Assembly (NCBI GenBank): GCA_964458605.1
Contig: CAYWLS010000001.1
Location: 449,017-513,016, forward strand
Reading direction: 5' to 3'
DNA length: 64,000 nt
Source of the DNA: JBBSNV01 sp964458605
GTDB taxonomy: Bacteria; Pseudomonadota; Alphaproteobacteria; Reyranellales; JAQSWP01
Shown: piece by piece, positions 1 to 8,564 of the stretch
Numbering within the stretch: position 1 is the stretch's first letter
Layout of the letters: each line of letters starts with the position of its first letter
Program-made: the position numbers and the translations under genes
Notes under the pieces: model-generated
What the model was told of the DNA's origin: nothing
Databases searched by the model: none
What the model saw: only the letters and a program-made list of their open reading frames with translations

Positions 1-884
1 TGCAGCACCGCCGAATCGGCGACATGGACCTGTCGCGGGTCGAGGAAATGATGATCCCGCTGATCGAGGCGTCGCGGATGTTTCCCGCGTTTGGCGAGGA
101 TACGCTGCGCGAGCACGGCCATTGGTTGAGTCCGCGCTACTACGACGCGGAGACGAAACGCCTGCTGCTGTCGATCCATAGCTGGGTATTGCGCACCAGG
201 CATCACACCATCCTGATCGACACCTGCTTCGGCAACCATCGCAATCGCCCCGGCTTCCGCGACGGACACCAGCTCGACAAGCCGTGGCTGCAAAACCTGC
301 AGGCCGCCGGCGTGAAGCCGGAGGAGGTCGACATCGTGATGTGCACCCATCTGCATATCGATCATGTCGGCTGGAACACCCGGCTGGAGAACGGTCGCTT
401 CGTGCCGACCTTTCCCAACGCGCGCTACATATTCTCCAAGCGCGACTTCGACTACTACGATGCGGAGAACCGGCGCGACCCCAAGCGCAAGGCCCAGCAC
501 GGCGCATTCGACGATGCGGTGGTGCCGATCGTCGATGCCGGCAAGGCCGCGCTGATCGACGGCGACTTCGCGATCGACGACCAACTCGCCATCCGCCACC
601 GTCCGGGCCATACCCCGGGCAGCATCACGCTCGAAGCAAGCTCGCAAGGGCGGCGCGCCATATTCAGCGGCGACATCATCCACCATCCGATCCAGATCTG
701 GCATCCCGACTGGAACAGCACCTTCTGCGTCGATCCGCCCAGCGCGGCCAGGAGCAGGCGGCAGGTGCTGGAGCATTGCGTGGAGCACGGTTCGCTGCTG
801 CTGCCGGCGCATTTCGCCGCTCCCCATTGCGGCCATGTGCGCCAGCAGGGCGGAGGATTCCGCTTCGAGTTCGCAGAGGAGTAG
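1..884 (+). CDS. MBL-fold metallo-hydrolase (5' end at window edge)
   Basis: A zinc-dependent hydrolase of the metallo-beta-lactamase fold; substrate unknown (lactonases, sulfatase-like and glyoxalase-II-like enzymes share the fold). Counting from the ATG at 24, the HxHxDH metal motif THLHIDHVGWN lies at about residue 109, a further metal His follows in RPGHTPGS, and SGDIIHH supplies the Asp. The frame stays open to the window edge, and bases 1-2 are TG in frame, so the real start is probably an NTG codon whose first base is just outside, giving an N-terminus xQHRRIGD that suits this family better than the ATG at 24. No signal peptide is visible. It ends 5 bp from the convergent glycosyltransferase. 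Family call firm, function open. Confidence 0.85.
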   Translation, partial: QHRRIGDMDLSRVEEMMIPLIEASRMFPAFGEDTLREHGHWLSPRYYDAETKRLLLSIHSWVLRTRHHTILIDTCFGNHRNRPGFRDGHQLDKPWLQNLQAAGVKPEEVDIVMCTHLHIDHVGWNTRLENGRFVPTFPNARYIFSKRDFDYYDAENRRDPKRKAQHGAFDDAVVPIVDAGKAALIDGDFAIDDQLAIRHRPGHTPGSITLEASSQGRRAIFSGDIIHHPIQIWHPDWNSTFCVDPPSAARSRRQVLEHCVEHGSLLLPAHFAAPHCGHVRQQGGGFRFEFAEE

Positions 885-889
885 GTGTT

Positions 890-2086
890 TCAGCGCGGCG
901 CCAGCTTCAGCGCCTGGCGCAGGCCGGCGACGCCCTGCTCGAAGCTCCAACCATCGATGACGCTCGAGCTGGCCTCGCCCATGCGCCTGGTCTCCTCGGG
1001 CGCGGTCGCCAGGCGGCGGATGGCGGCGCTCAGCGCCGCCTGGTCGTCATGCGGCACCACCAGCCCGTTGACGCCCTGCTGCACCAGATCGGGCGCCGCG
1101 CCGACGCGATCCGACGCGATCACCGCGCAGCCGCCATTCATCGCCTCGTTGATCGCCAAGCCCCAGGGTTCCCACTGCGAGGGCAGCAGGCAGACATCGG
1201 CCAGTCCATAGAGCGCGGCCATTTCGGCCTGATTCTGGAAGCCCAGCAGCCGGACGTTTTCGAGTCCCGCAGCGGCGATCGCCTGCTCGAGCGCGCCGCG
1301 CTCCTCGCCGTCGCCGGCCAGCAGCAGCACGGCGCGGTCGGCCAGGCCGTCGCGCTTCAACTGGGCGAAAGCTTCCACCGACAGGCGCGGCCGCTTGTGG
1401 GCCTGCAGCTTGGCCGGCTGCAGGAAGACGAGCTGGCCGTCGCCGATGCCCAGCATGCGGCGCAGCTCGGCGGTGCGCGAGGCGGCGCCAGCGATGCGGC
1501 GGCGGAACCAGGCATTGTCGACGGCGTAGGGCACCGAAAATATCTTGCCGGCATCCACGCCCAGCGATTTGTAATAGACCGCGTTGTGGCTGCCGATCGC
1601 CAGATAGGCGCTGACGCTGAGATCGACCAGCGGCCACAGCCGCGCCTTGTTGGCGCTGAGCGCGGTGTCGCGGCGACGCGCTTCTTCCCACATCTCGTCG
1701 CGCAGCAACGTGCGCAGGCCAAGCGCACGGGCGGTGCTCAACATGCCGAGATGGTGGACCCGGGCGTAGCCGTGCACCCATAGCGCGTCGAACCTGCCCT
1801 GCAGCAGTTTACGCACCAGGCCGATGCTGATGGGACGCCAGAAGTTGGGGACGCTGGTGCCGACGCCGCCCAGGGCCGGCAGCATCCGGTGGCGATAGCC
1901 GTCCAGCAGCTTGACGTCCCATTCGATGGTGCGGCGGAATCCCCGATCGAAATAGCCGCGCGTGGAGATGTCGGATTCGAAGAACGCGGTGAGCGCGATA
2001 TCGGGTTCGGCGGCGATGCGCTTGAGCAGCGGCGCCTGGTACTGGATGGGATGCGTCGCCAGGTAGGCGAGCCGGGTCACGCGCAT
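890..2086 (-). CDS. glycosyltransferase family 4 (GT-B fold)
   Basis: A retaining glycosyltransferase of about 398 residues that would transfer a sugar from a nucleotide-activated donor to a glycan, lipid or small-molecule acceptor in the cytoplasm. The N-terminal half starts MRVTRLAYLATHPIQYQAPL, a glycine-rich acceptor-domain strand; the C-terminal half has the GT4 donor-site signature EPWGLAINEAMNGGCAV with the two glutamates seven residues apart. It follows the enoyl-CoA hydratase gene by 51 bp on the same strand, but the two have no obvious shared role and no polysaccharide cluster surrounds them, so the acceptor cannot be inferred. Confidence 0.85.
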   Translation of the reverse strand: MRVTRLAYLATHPIQYQAPLLKRIAAEPDIALTAFFESDISTRGYFDRGFRRTIEWDVKLLDGYRHRMLPALGGVGTSVPNFWRPISIGLVRKLLQGRFDALWVHGYARVHHLGMLSTARALGLRTLLRDEMWEEARRRDTALSANKARLWPLVDLSVSAYLAIGSHNAVYYKSLGVDAGKIFSVPYAVDNAWFRRRIAGAASRTAELRRMLGIGDGQLVFLQPAKLQAHKRPRLSVEAFAQLKRDGLADRAVLLLAGDGEERGALEQAIAAAGLENVRLLGFQNQAEMAALYGLADVCLLPSQWEPWGLAINEAMNGGCAVIASDRVGAAPDLVQQGVNGLVVPHDDQAALSAAIRRLATAPEETRRMGEASSSVIDGWSFEQGVAGLRQALKLAPR

Positions 2087-2137
2087 GGCAAACTCGCTGA
2101 CCGCCCTGAAGCGGCGGCCAGCGATCTTAGGTCAGGC

Positions 2138-2920
2138 TCAGCGGCCTTTCCATTGCGGCGGCCGTTTCTCCGCGAAGGCGCGGGGGCCCTCGACGAAGTC
2201 CTGGCTGCCGATCATGGCCTGGACGGCGGAATAGGTGCCCTTCATGGCTTCCTCGGCCGAAGCGAAGTGCAGGCCCTGCATCGCCGCCTGCTTGGTGGCG
2301 CGCACCGACATGGGCGAGCATTCCAGGATCATTGCGGCCCAGCGCTTTGCCTCCGTCATCAGCTCGGCCGGCTTGGCCACCTCGGTGACGAAACCCAGCT
2401 CCTTGCCTTCGGCCGCGCCGACGCGGCGCCCGGTCAGCATCATGCCCATCGCCTTCTTGAGCGGGATCATCCGCGGCAGGCGATGCACGCCGCCGGCCAG
2501 GGCCGCCAGGCCGACGCGCGGTTCGGGCAGGGCGAAGATCGCCGTTTCCGAGGCGATGATGATGTCGCAGGCCAGGGCGATCTCGAAGCCGCCGCCCATG
2601 GCGATGCCATTGACCGCCGCAATCAGCGGCTTGTTGAGATCGAAGCGTGCGGTAATGCCGCCAAATCCCTTTTGGGGATGCTGGGGGCGCTGGCCGGCGG
2701 GCATCGATGCCTGGAATTTGAGATCGTTGCCGGCGGAGAAAGCCCTGTCGCCGGCGCCGGTGATGATCGCAACCCAGAGCTCCGGATCGGCAGCGAATTC
2801 GTCGAAGGCCTGCTCCAGTTCGGCATTGGCCATCGGATGCAGCGAGTTCATGACATCGGGGCGATTGATGGTCACGATGAATAGGCGGCCATCTCGCTCA
2901 ATTTTACAGAATTCAGGCAT
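2138..2920 (-). CDS. enoyl-CoA hydratase/isomerase family protein (crotonase fold)
   Basis: A crotonase-fold enzyme of 260 residues acting on acyl-CoA thioesters. FSAGNDLKF and VNGIAMGGGFEIALACD are the two oxyanion-hole segments, and PEPRVGLAALAGGVHRLP is the active-site helix region; catalytic glutamate placement is not certain, so hydratase versus isomerase is open. I chose the ATG at 2920 because a GGGAGGAA ribosome site lies 7-8 bases upstream and the protein then begins MPEFCKIERDG, a normal family N-terminus; an upstream start at 2971 would add 17 unlikely residues. The 244 bp upstream are clearly AT-richer than the surroundings and separate it from the divergent OmpA-type gene, so a shared promoter region is likely there. 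Confidence 0.88.
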   Translation of the reverse strand: MPEFCKIERDGRLFIVTINRPDVMNSLHPMANAELEQAFDEFAADPELWVAIITGAGDRAFSAGNDLKFQASMPAGQRPQHPQKGFGGITARFDLNKPLIAAVNGIAMGGGFEIALACDIIIASETAIFALPEPRVGLAALAGGVHRLPRMIPLKKAMGMMLTGRRVGAAEGKELGFVTEVAKPAELMTEAKRWAAMILECSPMSVRATKQAAMQGLHFASAEEAMKGTYSAVQAMIGSQDFVEGPRAFAEKRPPQWKGR

Positions 2921-3164
2921 AATACATTCCTCCCCCATGGAATTTGTGTTTCTAATCCATTGGTATACCAAGAACGGTCACTAAGCCATTGAATTCTAAG
3001 TCTGTGTTATCCAAGCCACGCTCTCCTCCAAACAATTTGCAGTCTTACGTAAGAGTTGTTTTGGATGCACTGTCTTGATATAAATATGAAGAGAATCAAT
3101 GGTTCTAGTCATAATGTTGGCGTGAGGTATCACGTTAACTGAGATTGGTGTCGAGGGGGACGGT

Positions 3165-4160
3165 GTGATCAAGCAACTGACAATGGCTTCGGCCATGGTA
3201 GTGCTGGCATTGCCTGCATGGGCGGCCGATCCCGGCGGGTTTTATGTCGGTATCGGCGGCGGCATCAACTATACCGATCACTCCGATGTCGACGGCAGCA
3301 TCGGCAATACCTCGTTCAAGGTCGATAACGTCAAATCAAAGGCCGGTTGGACGGCCAACGCTTTCGTCGGCTATAGCTGGGGCTTCCCGCGCGTCGAAGC
3401 CGAACTGGTCTACCGCGACAACAAGACCAAGCACATGGGAGCGCCGACCGATGGCGCGCGCATCCAGTCCGGTGCGCTGATGGTCAACATGCTGTTCGAT
3501 CTGTTCCCCAGCTCGGTGATCTCGCCCTATTTCGGCGTCGGCGCCGGCGCGGCCTATGTCCATGTCAACAAGCCGATCAAGGATTCCGATATCGTTCCGG
3601 CGGCTCAAGGCATCGTCGGTGCCAACTTCAAGCTGACGCCGAACTGGATGGTCTCGGCGGACTACCGCTACTTCCGCACCGTCGACCCGCATATGAGCGA
3701 ACACGGCACCAAATACGATTTCGACTACGAGAACCATACCGGCATGGTGGGCGTCACCTATCGTTTCGTCGAACCGCCGCGTCCGACGCCGGCACCGGCG
3801 CCGATCGTCGCCCCGCCGGCGCCGCAGATCGCGCGCAACTACATGGTGTTCTTCGATTTCGACAAGTCCGACATCACGCCCCAGGCCCTCGCCATCATCC
3901 GCGAAGCGGCCTCGAACGCGGTTAACGGGGGCATCCAGCGCATCAACCTGACCGGCCACACCGACCGGGCCGGCACCGAGCGATACAACATGGCGCTGTC
4001 GTTGCGCCGCGCCAGCGCCGTCAAGGATGCGCTGACCCGCGAGGGCGTGCCGCCGGGCGATATCGTGGTCATTGGCCGCGGCGAAAGCCAGCCGCTGGTG
4101 CCGACCGCCGACGGCGTGCGCGAGGCGCAAAACCGCCGCGTCGAGATCGTCCTGCAGTAA
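3165..4160 (+). CDS. OmpA family outer-membrane beta-barrel protein
   Basis: An outer-membrane protein of 331 residues that anchors the envelope to peptidoglycan. The GTG start at 3165 has a GAGGGGGA ribosome site and yields a Sec signal ending LALPAWA-AD. Residues 22 to about 205 are an eight-stranded-barrel-like region (GGFYVGIGGG at the front, GMVGVTYRF at its end), followed by a Pro/Ala linker and an OmpA C-terminal domain with FFDFDKSDITPQA and LTGHTDRAGTERYN, which contain the Asp and Arg that bind diaminopimelate. A strong intrinsic terminator follows 29 bp after the stop, so it is probably a single-gene unit transcribed from the AT-rich upstream region. Confidence 0.93.
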   Translation: MIKQLTMASAMVVLALPAWAADPGGFYVGIGGGINYTDHSDVDGSIGNTSFKVDNVKSKAGWTANAFVGYSWGFPRVEAELVYRDNKTKHMGAPTDGARIQSGALMVNMLFDLFPSSVISPYFGVGAGAAYVHVNKPIKDSDIVPAAQGIVGANFKLTPNWMVSADYRYFRTVDPHMSEHGTKYDFDYENHTGMVGVTYRFVEPPRPTPAPAPIVAPPAPQIARNYMVFFDFDKSDITPQALAIIREAASNAVNGGIQRINLTGHTDRAGTERYNMALSLRRASAVKDALTREGVPPGDIVVIGRGESQPLVPTADGVREAQNRRVEIVLQ

Positions 4161-4189
4161 CAAGAAGAACGCGTCTCTCCAGACTTGAC

Positions 4190-4223
4190 GAGCGACCGGC
4201 ACCAAGCCGGTCGCTCTTTTTTT
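4190..4223 (+). terminator. intrinsic terminator of the OmpA-type gene
   Basis: A perfect 11-bp stem (GAGCGACCGGC paired with GCCGGTCGCTC) with a 5-base loop is followed by seven T residues. It lies 29 bp after the OmpA-type stop codon and ahead of the convergent isomerase gene. Confidence 0.93.
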
Positions 4224-4251
4224 GTTCTGGGGTCGCGTTCCGAGGGCGGAG

Positions 4252-4851
4252 TCAGGAAGCCAGCAACGCCGCGCGCACGAGCGGCAGGCGGTCGTTGCCG
4301 AAATACATGTCGTCGCCCACGAACATGGTGGGCGAGCCGAATCCGCCGCGCGCGATCGCTTCCTCGGTGTTGGCGCGCAGCGCGTCCTTGTATTTTGCTT
4401 CGCCGATCTTGGCGAAGAATTCCTCGGCATCGAGCCCAACCCGGCGCAGGATCGGGCGCAACACCTCGTCCTGGGAGATGTCCTGCAGCTCGCCCCAATA
4501 GGCTTCGAACACGGCGCGGGCGTAATCCGGCAGGATGCCCTGCTCCCGCGCCACGAATGCGCCGCGCATGGCCTTGACGCTGTTGACCGGGAATACCGGT
4601 GGCATGCCGATTTTCAGCCCCGAATGGCGCGCCCAGTCCTGCAGGTCCTTCTTGTAGTAGCGCGACTTGACCGGATGGGGCTTCTCGCGGCTCTCATAGA
4701 CCGTTTTGTTGACGGTGTTGAAGATGCCGCCGACCAGGATCGGCTTCCAGTCGATATCGGCGCCGATCTCGCGCGCCATCGGCTGCACGTTGTGGAACGC
4801 CAGATAGGTCCAGGGGCTGGAACAGTCGAAATAGAATTGCAGCGTCTTCAT
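4252..4851 (-). CDS. DsbA-fold 2-hydroxychromene-2-carboxylate isomerase family protein
   Basis: A thioredoxin-fold (DsbA/kappa-class GST) protein of 199 residues. Members isomerise 2-hydroxychromene-2-carboxylate in naphthalene degradation using glutathione, but many genomic copies have other uncharacterised roles. The N-terminus FYFDCSSPWTYLAF has the family S-S-P-W active-site pattern rather than a CxxC disulfide motif, and GGFGSPTMFVGDDMYFGNDR is the typical C-terminal cis-proline segment. The start at 4851 has a GAGGAA ribosome site; a longer frame to 5046 would run into the divergent amidotransferase gene and is rejected. No naphthalene pathway genes are nearby. Confidence 0.85.
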   Translation of the reverse strand: MKTLQFYFDCSSPWTYLAFHNVQPMAREIGADIDWKPILVGGIFNTVNKTVYESREKPHPVKSRYYKKDLQDWARHSGLKIGMPPVFPVNSVKAMRGAFVAREQGILPDYARAVFEAYWGELQDISQDEVLRPILRRVGLDAEEFFAKIGEAKYKDALRANTEEAIARGGFGSPTMFVGDDMYFGNDRLPLVRAALLAS

Positions 4852-5029
4852 GCTTCCTCGCCGGTTTTGATCGATCTTAATCGGCCGCCGGCCTGCGCCA
4901 AGACGCGCAGGCCAGGCCACGGCGCCAGGCCGGGGCGCCGCTTGTTGCCGGCGGTTTGCTGTCATAAAATTGCCGCCGGGCGTTTCACCGACCTTGGGCA
5001 GAAGGCTGGTTCGGCAATGGCGCGCTGCG

Positions 5030-5779
5030 ATGTCGGATAACGACACTAGAAAAGTTCTCGCCGTGGTCCATCAGGGGCATTCCCGTACCGGGCGGGTCGG
5101 CGCTCTCCTCGAACGGCGTGGCTATACCGTCGAAAAATGCTGTCCGAACACGGGCGAGGCATTGCCGCATAATCTCGACGACTATGCCGGCGTGGTGGTG
5201 TTCGGCGGCCCGATGAGCGCCAACGACGAGGCGACGCAGCCCGGCATCAGGGCCGAACTCGAGTGGCTGCCGCGCGTGCTCGACGCGCAGGTGCCCTATC
5301 TCGGTCTGTGCCTGGGCGCGCAGCTCCTGGCCAAATGCCTGGGCGCCAAAGTGGATGTCCATCCCGAAGGCCTGGCCGAGATCGGCTATGTCAGGATCGA
5401 GCCGGTCTATCGGCAATGCCGCATCTTTCCCGACGCGCTGACCGTCTATCAGTGGCATCGCGAAGGTTTCGACCTGCCGACCGGCGCCACCTTGCTGGCG
5501 CGCGGCCAGAGTTTTCCCAACCAGGCCTATCGTTACGGCCGCAACGCCTATGGCCTGCAGTTCCATCCCGAAGTGACCCTCGAGATGAAGGAGATCTGGA
5601 CGGTCAAGGCGGCCGAGCGGCTCAAGCTGCCCGGCGCGCAGCCGCGCGAGCATCATATCGACATGCATCCGGTGCACGATCCGGCGCTGGGCGCCTGGAT
5701 CGACCGCTTCCTCGATCTATGGCTGTCTTCCAAACCGGGCGCTTCGAGCGGGCGCGACGCCGGCAAAGCAGCTTCCTGA
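5030..5779 (+). CDS. class I glutamine amidotransferase (GATase1)
   Basis: A stand-alone class I amidotransferase of 249 residues, of the GMP-synthase-like type. The nucleophile elbow is PYLGLCLGAQLLAKCLGA (Cys at about 105) and the His-Glu dyad is in LQFHPEVTLEM. Such proteins hydrolyse glutamine or gamma-glutamyl compounds; the acceptor partner is not evident here. The start at ATG 5030 is preferred over one at 4970, which overlaps low-information upstream DNA. The stop is followed after a single base by paaI, so the two are probably co-transcribed. Confidence 0.85.
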   Translation: MSDNDTRKVLAVVHQGHSRTGRVGALLERRGYTVEKCCPNTGEALPHNLDDYAGVVVFGGPMSANDEATQPGIRAELEWLPRVLDAQVPYLGLCLGAQLLAKCLGAKVDVHPEGLAEIGYVRIEPVYRQCRIFPDALTVYQWHREGFDLPTGATLLARGQSFPNQAYRYGRNAYGLQFHPEVTLEMKEIWTVKAAERLKLPGAQPREHHIDMHPVHDPALGAWIDRFLDLWLSSKPGASSGRDAGKAAS

Positions 5780-5780
5780 C

Positions 5781-6188
5781 ATGACCGAACACACCGATCT
5801 GCAGGCCTGGGGCGCCAGGCAGGCCGAGCTGGACCGCCTGCCGACCGGCATGGGCATTGCCCTGGTCAGCCTCGAGCCGGGCCTGGCCAAGGTCAGCATG
5901 ACGGTGGGACCGAACTCGGTGAACGTGCACGGCAATTGCCATGGCGGGGCGATCTTCACCCTGGCCGACACCGCGTTCTTCTATGTCTGCAATTCACACC
6001 AGCGGCGGGCCGTGGCGGCGGGCTGCGACATCAATTTCCTGCGACCCGCCATGGTGGGCGACGTGCTGACCGCCATCTGCACCGAGCAGCATGTCGGCAA
6101 GCGCATCGGCCTGTGCCAGGTCGATGTCCGCAACCAGCACGGCAAGCTGATCGCCACCATGTCGGCGCGCGCCGCGGTGGTCGGATAA
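5781..6188 (+). CDS. paaI: hydroxyphenylacetyl-CoA thioesterase PaaI
   Basis: A hotdog-fold thioesterase of 135 residues. PaaI releases free acids from dead-end (hydroxy)phenylacetyl-CoA esters in phenylacetate catabolism. The signature HGNCHGGAIFTLADTAF contains the HGG loop and catalytic Asp of the PaaI subgroup, and the length matches the family. It starts one base after the amidotransferase stop. No other paa ring-oxygenation genes (paaABCDE) are in the window, although acyl-CoA dehydrogenase and 3-hydroxyacyl-CoA dehydrogenase genes are, so its physiological substrate could be another aryl- or acyl-CoA. Confidence 0.85.
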   Translation: MTEHTDLQAWGARQAELDRLPTGMGIALVSLEPGLAKVSMTVGPNSVNVHGNCHGGAIFTLADTAFFYVCNSHQRRAVAAGCDINFLRPAMVGDVLTAICTEQHVGKRIGLCQVDVRNQHGKLIATMSARAAVVG

Positions 6189-6200
6189 GCCCGGCCTGGC

Positions 6201-7886
6201 TTACGCCGCTACCGGCTGGGCGCGTTTGACCATCGCCTTGTGGTCGAGGCTGCGCGGCAGGGTGCCGAGCTGGATGCCGTGATCCTCGCCCAGCCGCGAG
6301 GCGGCGAAGGCATCGGCCATAGAGGCGGGGGCATGGCGCAGCAGCAGCGAGCCCTGCATCAGGACCGCCAGCCGTTCGACGATGCGCCGCGCCCGCGGCT
6401 CGAAATCGGCCAGGTTGCCCAGCTCGCCCTCGATGGCGGCGAGATAGGCGTCGAAGCGCCGGTCGGCCCCCTTGGCCTGGCGGGCCTCGTCCATATAGGC
6501 TGCCAGCGCTTCCGGATCGCGGCGCAGCGCGCGCAGCACGTCCAGGCACTGCACATTGCCGGAGCCTTCCCAGATCGAGTTGAGCGGGGCGTCGCGATAG
6601 AGCCGCGGCATGATCGATTCCTCGACATAGCCGTTGCCGCCATGGCATTCGAGCGCCTCGGCCACCACCGCCGGGCTGCGCTTGCACAGCCAGTATTTGG
6701 CGATCGGCGTCAGCAGCCGGCCCAGCCGCTCGGCCGCGCCGTCGGTCGAGTTAGTCCCCTGGCCTTCGTCGAAGGTTCGCGCCACGCGCAGCGCCAGCAC
6801 CGTGGCCGCTTCCGATTCCAGGGCCAGGTCGGCCAGCACGTTGGTCATCAAGGGCTGGTCGATCAGCCTGGCGCCGAACGCCGAACGGAAGGTGCAGTGG
6901 TTGATCGCCTGGGCGGTGGCATGGCGGATCATCGCCGCCGCGCCGAACGACGTGTCGAGGCGCGTGTGGCGCACCATCTCGATGATGGTGGCGACGCCGC
7001 GGCCTTCCTCGCCGATCAGCGCCGCATAGGCGCCGTGAAACTCGACTTCGCTGGAGGCATTGGATCGGTTGCCCAGCTTGTCCTTCAGGCGCTGGATGTG
7101 GAAGGCGTTGCGCGTGCCGTCGGGCCGGAAGCGCGGCATCAGGAAGCAGCTCAGGCCGCCCGGCGCCTGGGCCAGCACCAGGAAAGCATCGCACATCGGC
7201 GCCGAGCAGAACCATTTGTGGCCGACGATCTCGTAGGCTCCGCCCGGCCCGCCGTTGCCGGTCGCCGCGGCGCGGGTGGTGTTGGCGCGCACGTCGGAGC
7301 CGCCCTGCTTCTCGGTCATCGCCATGCCGATCAGCACGCCGGCCTTCTGCGCCGCGGGCTTCAGCACCGGATCGTAGTGGCGCGAGCGGATGCGCGGCTC
7401 CCATTCCTGCGCCAGCTCCGGCAGGGCGCGTAGCGCCGGGATCGAGGCGAAGGTCATGGTGATCGGGCAGGCCGGGCCCTCGTTGATCTGGATGAAGGGG
7501 AAGTAGAGCGCGGCGCGCGCCACATGCGCGCCCGGTCGCTGCTCGTTCCAGGGCAGGGCGTGGATGTCGTGTGCGATGCCCAGCTTCATCAATTCGTGCC
7601 AGGCGGGATGGAACTCGACCTCGTCGATGCGCCGGCCGAAGCGGTCGAAGATATGCAGCTCCGGCAAGTTGCGGTCGGCCAGGAAGCCCTGGTGGATCAT
7701 GGCGGCGCTGCCGGCGATGGCGCCGAAAGTCGTCGCGCGATCCTCGATCCAGCCGCCGCCCTCGCGTTCGACCCCCTCGACCAGCGCCTTGTCGGCCAGG
7801 AAGGCGTTGTAGTTTTCCAGAGGCCGCGCCTGGTTCAGCACGTCATGGGTGTCGAACGGCGCTGCAGCATGATCGATCGTGTCCAT
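6201..7886 (-). CDS. AidB-like acyl-CoA dehydrogenase family protein
   Basis: A long acyl-CoA dehydrogenase-fold flavoprotein of 561 residues, resembling AidB, the Escherichia coli adaptive-response protein that has weak isovaleryl-CoA dehydrogenase activity and binds DNA. Supporting segments are the N-terminal NQARPLENYN, the FAD-contacting MTEKQGGSDVRANTTRA, and the C-terminal ALECHGGNGYVEESIMPRLY and IWEGSGNVQCLDVLRAL. The start at 7886 has GGAGGA six bases upstream; a 14-bp sequence including this ribosome site is duplicated with a 16-bp period (7887-7900 and 7903-7916). No ada or alkB gene is close. It converges on paaI with a 12-bp gap. Family call is firm, role uncertain. Confidence 0.88.
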   Translation of the reverse strand: MDTIDHAAAPFDTHDVLNQARPLENYNAFLADKALVEGVEREGGGWIEDRATTFGAIAGSAAMIHQGFLADRNLPELHIFDRFGRRIDEVEFHPAWHELMKLGIAHDIHALPWNEQRPGAHVARAALYFPFIQINEGPACPITMTFASIPALRALPELAQEWEPRIRSRHYDPVLKPAAQKAGVLIGMAMTEKQGGSDVRANTTRAAATGNGGPGGAYEIVGHKWFCSAPMCDAFLVLAQAPGGLSCFLMPRFRPDGTRNAFHIQRLKDKLGNRSNASSEVEFHGAYAALIGEEGRGVATIIEMVRHTRLDTSFGAAAMIRHATAQAINHCTFRSAFGARLIDQPLMTNVLADLALESEAATVLALRVARTFDEGQGTNSTDGAAERLGRLLTPIAKYWLCKRSPAVVAEALECHGGNGYVEESIMPRLYRDAPLNSIWEGSGNVQCLDVLRALRRDPEALAAYMDEARQAKGADRRFDAYLAAIEGELGNLADFEPRARRIVERLAVLMQGSLLLRHAPASMADAFAASRLGEDHGIQLGTLPRSLDHKAMVKRAQPVAA

Positions 7887-8083
7887 GGCATCCTCCAGGG
7901 GGGGCATCCTCCAGGGCATCTTCGGCGTTCCGGCCGACCCGGGCATTTCTCCCTATGATAGACCGGCGAAAACCCGTGTAAACGCGGCGCCGGCACCCAT
8001 ATGGTGGGTGAGGCCATAGTCGGCCCCTGTCCGGACATGGTATATCCGCGCCAGCAAAGCAACCGCGTTGGAGTGCGTTTTCC

Positions 8084-8506
8084 ATGGGTCCTATGCCGCC
8101 ATTCCACCTGGCGTTCCCGGTGCGGGATATCGCCGAGGCGCGCCGCTTCTATGGCGACCTGCTGGGCTGCCCGGAGGGCCGCAGCGCGCCGGACTGGGTG
8201 GATTTCGATTTCTACGGCCACCAGATCGTGGCCCATCACGATCCCAGCATGACCGCGCGCAAGCATCACAATCCGGTCGATGGCCATGACGTGCCGGTGC
8301 CGCATTTCGGCGCCGTGCTGGAATGGAACCAGTTCCACAAGCTGGCCGACCGACTCAAGGCGGCCGGCGTCGGCTTCGTGATCGAGCCCTACATCCGCTT
8401 CCAGGGCCAGGTCGGCGAGCAGGCGACGATGTTCTTTCTCGATCCGTCGGGCAATGCCATGGAGTTCAAGTCTTTCAAGGATCCGTCGCAACTTTTCGCG
8501 AAATAG
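8084..8506 (+). CDS. VOC (glyoxalase/bleomycin-resistance fold) family protein
   Basis: A small vicinal-oxygen-chelate fold protein of 140 residues. The opening FHLAFPVRDIAEARRFYGDL and the closing FLDPSGNAMEFKSFKD are the two metal-ligand beta-alpha-beta modules, with the expected His and Glu ligands. VOC proteins range from glyoxalase I to ring-cleavage dioxygenases; this one is close to the generic YybA/glyoxalase group and the substrate cannot be told. A second in-frame ATG at 8093 is an alternative start. It lies 58 bp upstream of the SPFH gene. Confidence 0.85.
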   Translation: MGPMPPFHLAFPVRDIAEARRFYGDLLGCPEGRSAPDWVDFDFYGHQIVAHHDPSMTARKHHNPVDGHDVPVPHFGAVLEWNQFHKLADRLKAAGVGFVIEPYIRFQGQVGEQATMFFLDPSGNAMEFKSFKDPSQLFAK

Positions 8507-8564
8507 GAGACGTCGCTTCGGGCGTCGACAATAAAAGGGGGCGCCGCAAGGCGTTGGGGGACAG

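Noticed and set aside
5030..5779. The glutamine amidotransferase as a second purQ, guaA or trpG
   Set aside because: The flanking motifs differ from PurQ and TrpG, there is no synthetase domain or pathway neighbour, and purQ is present at 57272.
7887..7916. A 14-bp direct repeat before the AidB-like start as a regulatory site
   Set aside because: It duplicates the ribosome-site region with a 16-bp period; simple slippage is enough to explain it.
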